Part shown: positions 23,453-32,085 of the stretch, piece by piece
Layout of the letters: every line of letters starts with the position of its first letter
How positions within the stretch are numbered: position 1 is the stretch's first letter
Source of the DNA: Myxococcaceae bacterium
GTDB lineage: Bacteria > Myxococcota > Myxococcia > Myxococcales > Myxococcaceae
Assembly: GCA_025459425.1 (NCBI GenBank)
Contig: JALOQF010000029.1
Location: forward strand, 1 to 34,400
Direction: 5' to 3'
DNA: 34,400 bases
Notes under the pieces: generated by a model
The model's input: the letters and a program-made list of their open reading frames with translations, nothing else
Databases searched by the model: none
What the model was told of the DNA's origin: nothing
Translations under genes and position numbers: made by a program

Positions 23453-26400
23453 ATGTCCTTTCGCCTCGTTCGTCTCGTTTCGTTCGTCTGCCTCCTGGCC
23501 AGCGCCTGCAACAACGACCCGGTCCCCGATGCGGGCTCGTGCGAGGACTGCGGCGGTGGTGTCTCGGGGTCGATGACGGGCGGCGGTACGGCTGGTGGCG
23601 GTGGTACGGCTGGTGGCGGCGGTGGTGGTGGTGGCGGTGCCGAGGCCGGCGGTCAAGCGGGCGGCCAGGGCCCTCGCGATGGCGGCTCGAGCCCCGACGC
23701 CGGGCGAACGCTGCGCTCCCTGCGGGACTACCGGCGCTGCACGTCGGACGGCGACTGTCCGGTGGGCCTCGGGGTGTGCCTCTTCGAGGTGCCGCTGAAC
23801 CGGCCCGACCGCACCGGCCGTCGGAGCCTCGCCATCACCGACATCTTCCCCGGCCTGGGCGCCGGAGAAGGCGTCTGTTCGCTCGCCTGCACCACCACGT
23901 CGGACACCTGCCAGGGCCTCACGCTGCAGGGCACCTCGCCTGACCCGCGCCCCCACGTGTGCCAGGTGGTGGCCACCGGTGCGTCGCCCTACCCCGACCC
24001 GCGCCCGGCCTTCCCGTTCGACAGCCAGCTCGACCCGTCCGAGCTGGCGCAGGGCGTGCCCTTCGCGGCGCTGTGCCGACCGCCGTTCGAGCTGTCGCCG
24101 CAGGTACCCGACGACTTCTGCGCCGCCTGCACCGGCCCGTCGGACTGCAGCGGGCTGTGCTTCGACACGCTCCGCGCCGCGGCCGTCGACGGTGGGCCGG
24201 GCCTCTGCCTCTCCTCCTGCACCGCCCCGACGGACTGTCCGCTGGGCTTCAGCTGCGCGGCGCTCGCGGGTGGCTCGTTCTGTCGCCCCGCTCTCGACAC
24301 CTGCAGCACCTGCTCCGACCGCGACCGCGATGGCCGGGGGGCGGGCCGCTGCGGAATGCCGGCGGCTCCGGTGACGCCGCACGACTGTGACGACCGCGAG
24401 CCCCGCGCCTTCGCCGACCCCTCGAGGCCGACCCACCCGTTCCCCGCCTGGTGCGGCGCGCACGACTTCAACTGCAACGGGCTGTCGGACGACGTCGAGC
24501 AGATTGGCAGCACCGCCTTCGGCGCCCAGCACTGCACCGCCTGCGCCGATTCCTGCCAGGGCGCGCTCGCCAACGCCGTGGCGCGGTGCCAGCAGGTGGT
24601 CGTCGACGGCGGGAGCGCGCCCCGGTGCCAGCCCTTCTGCAACCAGTCGGACGCGGGGCTCCCCCTGTTCGCCAACTGCGACGACCAGCTCTCGACGGGC
24701 TGCGAGGTCGCGGTGAACGACCCGACCCGCGTGTACTTCCGCGACCTCGACGGCGACCGTCGCGGCGACCCGCTCAACCAGCTCTTCGCCTGCGTGCCGG
24801 GGGTGCCGCCCACCGGCTACGTGCAGAACGCCGCCGACTGCGACGACAGCCAGCCCACCGTCTTCGGGCCGAGTGACGCGGGCGTGGCGAGCCCCGAGAC
24901 GTGTGACGGGCGCGACAACGACTGCAACGGGCGGGTGGACGACGCAGTGCCGGGCACCAACACCTCGTGCGTCGTGCCCGGAGCGCTGGGGGTCTGCCAG
25001 CCGGGCCGGACCGTCTGCCAGGGCAGCCTGCCGCTGCGCTGCGTGTCGAACGTGATGGCCACCGCCGAGGCCTGCGGCGACAACCTCGACAACGACTGCA
25101 ACGGGCAGGTGGACGAAGCGACGGCGGTCGACGCGGGCCGCTGGTTCCTCGACCAGGACCTCGACGGCTTCGGCACCTCGACCGACGCCGGCACGTCACA
25201 GGGCGTGCCGACGTCGCTGGTGGCCTGTCGCGCGCCCACCACGGGCCCCCGCTACGTCTTCAACAACCTCGACTGCAACGACCAGCTCGCGGCCATCAAG
25301 CCCGACGCGGGCGAGGTCTGCGATGGCACCGACAACAACTGCAACACGCTGGTGGACGACGCCGACCCGACCGTCATCAACCGCCCGACCTGGTTCCTCG
25401 ACACCGACGGCGACGGCTTCGGCGCGGGCGACGGCGGGTTCGTCAACGGCCGGCTGAGCATCGTCGCGACCTGCGTGATGCCCGCCGGCTACGCGTCGAT
25501 GTCGGGCGACTGCAACAACTCCAACTCGCAGGTGAACCCCGCGGCGCTCGAGGTGTGCAGCGACGCCGTCGACAACAACTGCAACGGCCAGACGGACGAG
25601 TTGGTCGCGGGAAACCCGGGCGTCACCACCTGGTACACCGACGGTGATGGCGATGGCTGGGGCCTCGCGAGCGGCCTGCGCCTCGCGTGTGGAGCGACGC
25701 CGCCGGCTGGCACAGCAGCCCGGTTCGGAGACTGCAACGACGCCGCGAGCACCGCCTTCCCGGGCGCTCCGGAGCGCTGCGATGGCATCGACAACGACTG
25801 CAGCGCGGTGACGTCGGTTGACCGGGGCTGCCCCACGGGCGCGTGGCCCTTCCCGAGCGGGCCCACGCAAGAGGCGACGTACCAGGGTCGGATCAACTGG
25901 GACAACATCACCGACTCGTGCCCGGCGAACATGGTGCTGGTGGGCTTCAACTTCTTCACGGGCGGGTGGGTCGACGCCTGGCAGGGCTTCTGCTCCGACA
26001 TCAGTGTCTTCCGAGACCCCGGTGGCCCACCCTTCACCTACACGTTCCTCACCCCCAATTCGTTCCCTGAGTGGGCCAACCTCGTCAGCCTCGGGCGCGC
26101 GACGGTGTTGGCGCGCCGTGGGTCTCCCAACAGTGGCTCGCAATCGACGTTGTTCTGTCCATCGGGGCAGGTGGTGACAGGTCTGACGGTGGGGTGGAAC
26201 AACTGGCTCGACTTCGTGCGCGTGCGCTGCGGGCAGCTCACCTTGAGCCCCTCGGGCCTGATTGGGGTTGCACAAACGCCAGCGACCATCGTGACCCAGA
26301 TGGGCACGCTCAGCAGCCAGTACGGCGGCAACGGCTTCACCACCCAGGGTGACACGACGTGCACGACGTTGAGCGGCGGCCTCGGCATGGCAGCCACCGG

Positions 26401-26491
26401 CTACCGCACCCTCGCGTACAACGCGTTCAACGGCTCGATTCACGGGGCGGCGGTGCAGTGCCGCGCCCTGTCACTCCCCGTCATTCCCTGA
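23453..26491 (+). CDS. MopE-like Cys/Asp-repeat surface lipoprotein
   Basis: A 1012-residue lipoprotein (LLASAC, Cys19) with a long Gly-rich linker (about 33-75) and then a Cys-rich body. About six copies of the MopE-type metal-binding motif follow, each with an Asp-Cys-Asn/Asp start and a CDGxDNDCNG-like end, at about 311-348, 462-497, 541-556, 607-636, 686-717 and 760-787. Acidic repeats of this type are linked to metal binding, calcium or copper. The C-terminal domain (about 800-1012) has three related Cys-to-Cys segments, starting near SCPANMVLVGF, FCPSGQVVTGL and TTCTTLSGGL. The start is ATG 23453 at the signal peptide; no clear ribosome binding site is visible. The next gene starts 21 bases after the stop, so the two form an operon. 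Expected location: outer membrane, surface-exposed. Confidence 0.93.
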   Translation: MSFRLVRLVSFVCLLASACNNDPVPDAGSCEDCGGGVSGSMTGGGTAGGGGTAGGGGGGGGGAEAGGQAGGQGPRDGGSSPDAGRTLRSLRDYRRCTSDGDCPVGLGVCLFEVPLNRPDRTGRRSLAITDIFPGLGAGEGVCSLACTTTSDTCQGLTLQGTSPDPRPHVCQVVATGASPYPDPRPAFPFDSQLDPSELAQGVPFAALCRPPFELSPQVPDDFCAACTGPSDCSGLCFDTLRAAAVDGGPGLCLSSCTAPTDCPLGFSCAALAGGSFCRPALDTCSTCSDRDRDGRGAGRCGMPAAPVTPHDCDDREPRAFADPSRPTHPFPAWCGAHDFNCNGLSDDVEQIGSTAFGAQHCTACADSCQGALANAVARCQQVVVDGGSAPRCQPFCNQSDAGLPLFANCDDQLSTGCEVAVNDPTRVYFRDLDGDRRGDPLNQLFACVPGVPPTGYVQNAADCDDSQPTVFGPSDAGVASPETCDGRDNDCNGRVDDAVPGTNTSCVVPGALGVCQPGRTVCQGSLPLRCVSNVMATAEACGDNLDNDCNGQVDEATAVDAGRWFLDQDLDGFGTSTDAGTSQGVPTSLVACRAPTTGPRYVFNNLDCNDQLAAIKPDAGEVCDGTDNNCNTLVDDADPTVINRPTWFLDTDGDGFGAGDGGFVNGRLSIVATCVMPAGYASMSGDCNNSNSQVNPAALEVCSDAVDNNCNGQTDELVAGNPGVTTWYTDGDGDGWGLASGLRLACGATPPAGTAARFGDCNDAASTAFPGAPERCDGIDNDCSAVTSVDRGCPTGAWPFPSGPTQEATYQGRINWDNITDSCPANMVLVGFNFFTGGWVDAWQGFCSDISVFRDPGGPPFTYTFLTPNSFPEWANLVSLGRATVLARRGSPNSGSQSTLFCPSGQVVTGLTVGWNNWLDFVRVRCGQLTLSPSGLIGVAQTPATIVTQMGTLSSQYGGNGFTTQGDTTCTTLSGGLGMAATGYRTLAYNAFNGSIHGAAVQCRALSLPVIP
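23553..23680. repeat. Low-complexity GGC/GGT tract encoding the Gly-rich linker
   Basis: A run of GGC/GGT-rich codons, including two near-identical GGTACGGCTGGTGGCGG blocks, encodes the glycine linker of the MopE-like lipoprotein. The in-frame repeats could shorten or lengthen by slippage. Confidence 0.7.
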
Positions 26492-26512
26492 CGCACCAGA
26501 GGACTCACGACG

Positions 26513-29500
26513 ATGCGCTCGACACGACTCGGTTGGATCCGTGGCGGTTGGCTTGGCCTGCTGGTCACCGCCTGTACTCCCGTGAAGGCCCCCGACCCGG
26601 TTGGCCCGGTGGCGGCGGCCGCGCGCGGGGCGCTGAGCATCGACTCGCGTGAGGGCTGCACGCTCGACGAAGACTGCGCGGCGGGGTTGTTCTGTTTCGA
26701 GGGCCGGTGCGGGGCCGAGTGCGACGCGGCCACGGCCTGCGCCGGCACCGAGCGCTGTGGCGAGCGTGGCCGCTGTCTCACGGCGGCCGCGGCGGGGCTG
26801 CCGCCGGCGCCCGAGTCGTCGACCGGTGAGGTGGCGGCGCGGCCCACGCAGCTGCCGGCGCTCCAGCTCGCCTCGCCCCCAGACTCCGTGCTGTTCGTCG
26901 AGGCCGGGCAGGCCACGGCGACGCTCTCGCTCACCCTCAGCGACGACGTTCCGGCGGCCGGCTTCCTCTACCGGGTGGAGCGCGACGACGACCCGGACTC
27001 GGCGCGCGTGCTGCGTCGGGCCACCGGCACGGGCCGCTCCGTCGCGCTGGCGCTGCCCACCCGCGTGGCGGACCCGTCGGCCCCGGGCGCGCGCGTCGTG
27101 CAGGCCACCGTGGTGACGCCCTTCGCCCGCATCTCGACGGCCCTCGTCCCGGCGCGCCCGGCCGACGGCACCTACGTCGGCACGGCCACCATCACGGCCT
27201 TCGGGAGCACCGGCCTGCCGCTCCAGCTCGAGCTGCTCACCGACCCACCGCGCGTGCCGCTGGCGCAGGCCCGGAGCGCCTGGCTGGCGCTCCCCGTCGA
27301 CGACGCCGCGCTCTTCTCGCCCGTCAACTCGCGCACCGTGACGACGAAGCGGGTGGTGCGCCCGCTCGCCTACGACGAGTTCGTCGAGAAGTGGGTCGCC
27401 GTCTTCGACCACGCCTTCGACCTGACGGGCCAGCCGTTGCTCACGCCAGCGAGCGCGACCCAGGTGCGGCGCACGCTGCGCTTCGAGGTCGAGCCCTTCG
27501 GCCGCGACGAGCTCGTCGGCACCTTCAAGGACACGTGGACGGGCCTGTACGAGCGCCGCACCACCGCCGGCGTCACCTCGCTCGAGCCGGTGCTCTTCGA
27601 GGGCACCGTGGCGCTCCGCCGGTTCCAGGCGCCGCCCGAGAACGCGCTGCCGCCCGTGCCGTTTCCCCAGGCCACGCCCATGCCGCTCCCCGCCCCGATG
27701 CTCACCGAGTGCCAGGCGGCGGCCTTCGCGGTCCCCGACGTCTCGATTGGAGGCATCGCCGGCAGCTGCCAGGGCATCGCGAGCGCCGCCGCCTTCACCT
27801 CGGCCAGCGCCGACGCGCGCGCCTCGTGCGCCCTCGCCCTCGCCGAGGCCGGCCTGTCGACGGCCACCACCGGCGCCGACATTCGGGCCTTCCTCGACGA
27901 CGCGATTCCCGACCCCGGGGGCCTCTCGTTCGCCGACTACCTCGACCAGTGCGCGCGGCAGCTCAACGGCCGCTGCGTGCCCGCTCCGGCGGTGCGGTGT
28001 GCGCGGCAGGCCCTCGCGGTGGCAGCGCGGGCCCAGGTGGCCGACTCGCCCCTGTCGCGGCAGGTGGTGGCGAGCTTCCAGCGGGTGTCGCGCGAGCTGT
28101 CGCTGGGGCGCTCGCTGGGGGCCTTCACCAACGACATGTCGCTGCGCAAGACGTGGCTCGAGCGCGCCGACTACCCGGCGGTGGTGACGAGCGAGGTGAA
28201 GCAGCTCAACACCCAGCTGCTCGCAGACTGGCAGGCGAAGGTGCTCGACGTGCACTTCGCGGTGCTGCGGGAGCAGCTCGACGCCTCTGGGCTGGCGGTC
28301 TTGAGCCGCGACGTGAGCGACCCGGCCGCCGTCGACGCGCGCCGGCAATTGCTGCTCGAGTTGACGCAGAGCTGGCGCGGCAGCCTCGACGCGCTCACCC
28401 TCGGCGCGCGCCGGTGGAACGTGCTGCACCAGGACGCGGCGAGCCGCTCGGAGCGCGCGCGCTTCGTCAGCCAGCGCACCTTCGAGCTCTACCTCGCCGC
28501 GGGGGTGCTGAAGAACCTCAACCTCGCGGCCGGCGCCGGCTACCTGTCGGCGAGCCTCGCCAGCGGTTTCGCCGAGCTCCAGCGCGAGTCGAGCCGCATC
28601 GCCCTGCCCTTCGACCGGCTCATCTACGCCCGTGACGCCGAGGTGGTCGTCAGCACGTCGGTCGACCCGTCGGCCACCAACGACACCCTGCTGCGCGAGC
28701 GGCGCGAGGCGGCGCTGGGCGACCTCGAGCGCGCCCAGATGGCGATGGGGCAGATCCTCTCGCAGATTCGCGCCGAGGCGCTGCAGGAGACCGAGCTGCG
28801 CAACCGCATGTCGAACGACATCAACGATCTGCGCTCCGAGCTCATCGAGCTGTGCGGGTTGCCGGTCGGGTGCACGCTGCAGATGGCGCTCACCACGCCG
28901 TCCTGCCAACCGCTGGTCGAGGCCGGGCGCTGCGGCTTCGCCGTCTCGAGCGCCGACGGAGGCCTGCTCCCGTTCGAGCGGAACCAGAACGTCTCGCGCG
29001 CCGGCCGGGTGCTGCTCGAGGCGCTGACGGCCTACCAGGGCGTGCGCGTGGCCTCGGCCGAGCTCGACGCCCAGGTCGAGCGCACCAGCCTCATGCACGC
29101 CGAGACGCGGGCGTTCGCGAGCGACCTGTCGCGCTGGGCCGAGCGGCGCCGCGCAGCGCTCGCGGCGCTCCAGATGAACTTCGCGATGCGCACCGAGATC
29201 CGCAACGCGCAGCTCGCCGCCGACCTGAGAGCGGCCGCCGACAAGGCCGCCGAGCGACAGATGTCGATCACCTCCTTCCGCGAGAGCGTCAACACCTGGA
29301 ACACCCTTCGCCTCGGCAACGCCAACTACGAGGCCGGCCTGATCATCGCGTCGACGACGGCGCGCACGACGGCGAACTCGGTGAACGCGGCCATCGACTC
29401 GATTCGCAACTGGTCGCAGGCCGCGAAGGACGGCCTGCCCACGGACATCACCGACTTCTTCGGTCCGGTCCGTCTCGCCCTCCGCATGGCCGAGAACGGC

Positions 29501-30871
29501 GCGACGACGCTGCTCCAGGCGGGGGCCCAGGCGGCCATTGTGAGCGCCGACGCGCTGGACGCGGCGCGGGAGCGCAACCAGCTCTTCCAGCAGGCCGCGT
29601 GGGCCAACGTGGCCGACACCAACGCCCTGGGCACGCTCGTCGACGCCGACACGCTGGCGAGAATCGACGAAGAGCTGAAGGCGACCACCGGGCGGAACCA
29701 GGCCGACCTCGACCGGCTGAGCCAGCTGGCGCAGCTGGCGAAGGAAGAGCTCGAGGTGTCGCTGACCATCGAGCGTGACGCCGCCGAGCTGCGCCGACGG
29801 CAGACCGAGCTCGCGCGCGAACTGCAGCAGATCGCCGCACTCGAGCTGCGCGTGCTCCAGGCGGGGACGGTGACGGAGCAGAAAGAGGCCGAGTACCTGG
29901 GCGTGGTGCAGCGCGCGCAGCTGGTGGCCGCCAAGCTCGCCGAGCTCGAGCGGCAGCGGGCCGCGGTCAACCAGCTCGTCGGGAGCCCGTCGGCCCTCTT
30001 CGGCCGTGCCAACCGCCTGACCCAGGCCGAGCAGCGGCTCGAATTGGCGAAGGACCAGCTCATGGAATGGCTCGTCGCGCTCGAGTACCTCGCGGTGCGC
30101 CCGTTCATGGACCAGCGGCTGCAGATCCTCCTCGCCAACAACACCTTCCAGCTCGAGAAGATCGCCCGGGAGCTCCAGCGGCTGCAGAGCGCGTGTGGTG
30201 GCGCGGTGAACGTCACCCGCACCGAGCTGTCGCTGCGCCGCGAGTTGCTCGAGGTGAACGAGGCCCTCAAGGACGCGGTGACGGGCCGCGAGCTGTCCGC
30301 CACCGAGCGCTTCCGCACGCTGCTGCGCCGCGGAGCCGTGCCGGTCGACAAGCGCATTCGTTACAAGGCCGACAGCACGGTCGGTCGCCTGCTGCTGCGC
30401 AGTGGCGACGTCTTGTCGGCCACCTTCAACCTCGGCTTCTCGGACTTCGCGAACCTCGACACGACCTGCAACGCCAAGCTGCGGCGCGTCGACGTGCAGC
30501 TCGTCGGAGCGCTCGGCACCGCGCGCCCCACGGTGAGCTTGCTCTACGACGGCGCCAGCCAGCTGCGCTCGTGCCAGCCGGGCATCGACGAGTACGTCGC
30601 GCTCTTCGGGCCCGAGTCCACGGCCTACGGCAGCACGACGCTCCTGCGCACCGCTGGCCGGAGCGTGTCTCCAGTCGCGGGGCTCAACGCCTTCCCCGAA
30701 GGCACGGGCAACCTCTCGCTGGGTGGGCTGCCGCTCGTCTCGCAGTACACGCTGCTCATCGACACCGCGGCGGCCGAGAACGCCCGCCTCGACTGGACGA
30801 AGCTCGAAGACGTCGTGGTGCGCATCGAGTACTCGTACCAGGACCTCTTCCCGGTCGGGCGCTGCCAGTGA
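26513..30871 (+). CDS. Giant lipoprotein with a Tc-toxin TcA-like C-terminal region
   Basis: A 1452-residue protein. Residues 1-21 form a lipoprotein signal (LVTAC, Cys21). Residues about 49-89 hold a Cys-rich module with CTLDEDCAAGLFCFEGRC spacing. Residues about 115-400 look beta-rich; about 400-780 are largely helical. Residues about 850-1225 form a long helical region with strong heptad-like charge patterning, and about 1300-1452 form a terminal beta domain. The end has the layout of TcA subunits of Tc toxins: long helices, then an LRRVDVQLVGALG-like strand pair, then a polar segment, then GLPLVSQYTLLID and a final DVVVRIEYSYQ (TcA ends with a DIILHIRYT-like strand). This is recognised by eye and needs a profile search. 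The start is ATG 26513 with AGAGGA upstream. It lies 21 bases after the MopE-like gene. A toxin role is not shown; it could be a structural relative. Confidence 0.9.
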   Translation: MRSTRLGWIRGGWLGLLVTACTPVKAPDPVGPVAAAARGALSIDSREGCTLDEDCAAGLFCFEGRCGAECDAATACAGTERCGERGRCLTAAAAGLPPAPESSTGEVAARPTQLPALQLASPPDSVLFVEAGQATATLSLTLSDDVPAAGFLYRVERDDDPDSARVLRRATGTGRSVALALPTRVADPSAPGARVVQATVVTPFARISTALVPARPADGTYVGTATITAFGSTGLPLQLELLTDPPRVPLAQARSAWLALPVDDAALFSPVNSRTVTTKRVVRPLAYDEFVEKWVAVFDHAFDLTGQPLLTPASATQVRRTLRFEVEPFGRDELVGTFKDTWTGLYERRTTAGVTSLEPVLFEGTVALRRFQAPPENALPPVPFPQATPMPLPAPMLTECQAAAFAVPDVSIGGIAGSCQGIASAAAFTSASADARASCALALAEAGLSTATTGADIRAFLDDAIPDPGGLSFADYLDQCARQLNGRCVPAPAVRCARQALAVAARAQVADSPLSRQVVASFQRVSRELSLGRSLGAFTNDMSLRKTWLERADYPAVVTSEVKQLNTQLLADWQAKVLDVHFAVLREQLDASGLAVLSRDVSDPAAVDARRQLLLELTQSWRGSLDALTLGARRWNVLHQDAASRSERARFVSQRTFELYLAAGVLKNLNLAAGAGYLSASLASGFAELQRESSRIALPFDRLIYARDAEVVVSTSVDPSATNDTLLRERREAALGDLERAQMAMGQILSQIRAEALQETELRNRMSNDINDLRSELIELCGLPVGCTLQMALTTPSCQPLVEAGRCGFAVSSADGGLLPFERNQNVSRAGRVLLEALTAYQGVRVASAELDAQVERTSLMHAETRAFASDLSRWAERRRAALAALQMNFAMRTEIRNAQLAADLRAAADKAAERQMSITSFRESVNTWNTLRLGNANYEAGLIIASTTARTTANSVNAAIDSIRNWSQAAKDGLPTDITDFFGPVRLALRMAENGATTLLQAGAQAAIVSADALDAARERNQLFQQAAWANVADTNALGTLVDADTLARIDEELKATTGRNQADLDRLSQLAQLAKEELEVSLTIERDAAELRRRQTELARELQQIAALELRVLQAGTVTEQKEAEYLGVVQRAQLVAAKLAELERQRAAVNQLVGSPSALFGRANRLTQAEQRLELAKDQLMEWLVALEYLAVRPFMDQRLQILLANNTFQLEKIARELQRLQSACGGAVNVTRTELSLRRELLEVNEALKDAVTGRELSATERFRTLLRRGAVPVDKRIRYKADSTVGRLLLRSGDVLSATFNLGFSDFANLDTTCNAKLRRVDVQLVGALGTARPTVSLLYDGASQLRSCQPGIDEYVALFGPESTAYGSTTLLRTAGRSVSPVAGLNAFPEGTGNLSLGGLPLVSQYTLLIDTAAAENARLDWTKLEDVVVRIEYSYQDLFPVGRCQ

Positions 30872-30892
30872 GCTGACGCCGGCGCGGGCGCC

Positions 30893-31327
30893 TCACCGGG
30901 CGGCGAGCGGATCGGTCGCGGCCTCGCACGCGCCGGGCACGGGCTTCACGTTCTTGCCCACGAGCACCTCGGCGGGCCGGTGCGCGTCGCCGCGCTTCAC
31001 GAAGACGCCCCCGTCGACGTAGGCGCAGCCCACGACGGTGTCGGCCTGCCAGCCCGCGCCCCACTTCGCGTCGATGGCGAAGGGGAAGAAGGCGTGGCCC
31101 GCGGCGTCGAGGGACGGCGTGGCGCGGGTGACGCGCACCCGGCGCTCCTTCGGCGGGAGCCTCGCCCGGGAGAACTTCGAGCGGTTCTCTTCGAAGGCGG
31201 CCAGCGGCTTCACCACCACCTCGGTGATGCGCGCCTCGGCGGCCTTGACCTCGGCGTTCACCTCATCGGCCGACGCGAGCGAGGGCAACAGAGAGAGCAG
31301 CACGAGGGATGGCAGGGCGAGCTTCAC
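30893..31327 (-). CDS. Small exported protein of unknown function
   Basis: A 144-residue protein with a typical signal peptide ending in ASA (about residue 20), then a charged helical stretch and a beta-rich C-terminal half with two cysteines that could pair. I do not recognise a family. I chose GTG 31327, which has AAGGA six bases upstream and starts the signal peptide. This start lies 65 bases inside the end of the DUF2306 gene, so the two genes overlap and are probably translationally linked. The 3' end is 21 bases from the converging TcA-like lipoprotein gene, with no obvious terminator between. Confidence 0.75.
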   Translation of the reverse strand: MKLALPSLVLLSLLPSLASADEVNAEVKAAEARITEVVVKPLAAFEENRSKFSRARLPPKERRVRVTRATPSLDAAGHAFFPFAIDAKWGAGWQADTVVGCAYVDGGVFVKRGDAHRPAEVLVGKNVKPVPGACEAATDPLAAR

Positions 31328-31961
31328 GGAGAGTCCTTTCGGTGAGTGTCCAGCGGGACGAGACTTCGACGGCGAGGGCGCCAAAGACGACGGGGCCCCA
31401 GAGGGCGGCGACGTAGGCCGGCTCGTGCTCGAGGCCAGCGGCCTCGAAGAGCATGAGGAGCCCCCGCGACGACACGGCGACGCTCATCTGCGCCAGCACG
31501 TGCCACGTCGCGCGGCGGTGGGCCTGCACGTGGTGCCGCCGGGCCTCGAGAATGCCGCGGGTCATGAAGAAGGCGACGAGGCCGCCCGACAACCAAAAGC
31601 CGACGGTGGCCGGCAGCCCGCCGGTCGCCTCGAGCGAGAGCACTACGCCCGACGGCACCAGCGCCAGCAGCACCACCCCGCCCGTCACCCGGCCAAGCCA
31701 GCGATGGAGCGTGAGGCGCCGCTGGAGCGCCTTCGTCAGGAGCAACACGCACCCGGGCAAGGCGAACGCTGCGGCGACGAGGTGTACCTTCAGCGCGAAG
31801 AACCAGACCGCCTCGAAGCGAACGGGCAGCTTTTCCATCACGAAGGCCGACAGGTTTTCGTCGTCGAGCGACGCCAGGCTGGTCGCGGTGATGAGCGCCG
31901 AGCCGGCGAGCATCACGGCGATGAAGGCCAGTCGGGGAAGGTCGGAGCCGAGGCGTCGCAC
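31263..31961 (-). CDS. DUF2306 membrane protein
   Basis: A 232-residue inner-membrane protein with about six hydrophobic segments. The DUF2306 pattern is visible: a histidine in a helix near KVHLVAAAFALPG, then RRLTLHRWLGRV, then a His-rich RRHHVQAHRRATWH segment before the next helix. The intramembrane histidines suggest possible haem binding, as in cytochrome-b-like proteins, but this is inference. The start is GTG 31961 without a visible ribosome binding site; a later start would remove the first membrane segment. Its last 65 bases overlap the small exported protein gene. It diverges from the spermidine-synthase-like gene across 124 bases. Confidence 0.82.
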   Translation of the reverse strand: MRRLGSDLPRLAFIAVMLAGSALITATSLASLDDENLSAFVMEKLPVRFEAVWFFALKVHLVAAAFALPGCVLLLTKALQRRLTLHRWLGRVTGGVVLLALVPSGVVLSLEATGGLPATVGFWLSGGLVAFFMTRGILEARRHHVQAHRRATWHVLAQMSVAVSSRGLLMLFEAAGLEHEPAYVAALWGPVVFGALAVEVSSRWTLTERTLREARPAIPRAALSVALARVGR

Positions 31962-32085
31962 GCCGGTTGGAACGGACCGGGCGCTCGGAGGATCTACGCC
32001 GACCGTTCCTCAAGTGATTCGAGGGCTTGGGCGATGCCGTTCACCTTGCCTCCCGGCAGCGTGGGTGGTGTGACGCCCTCGCCCG

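Noticed and set aside
26471..29098. An 875-codon minus-strand frame
   Set aside because: Antisense to the TcA-like lipoprotein; His/Arg/Glu-rich shadow without any recognisable domain.
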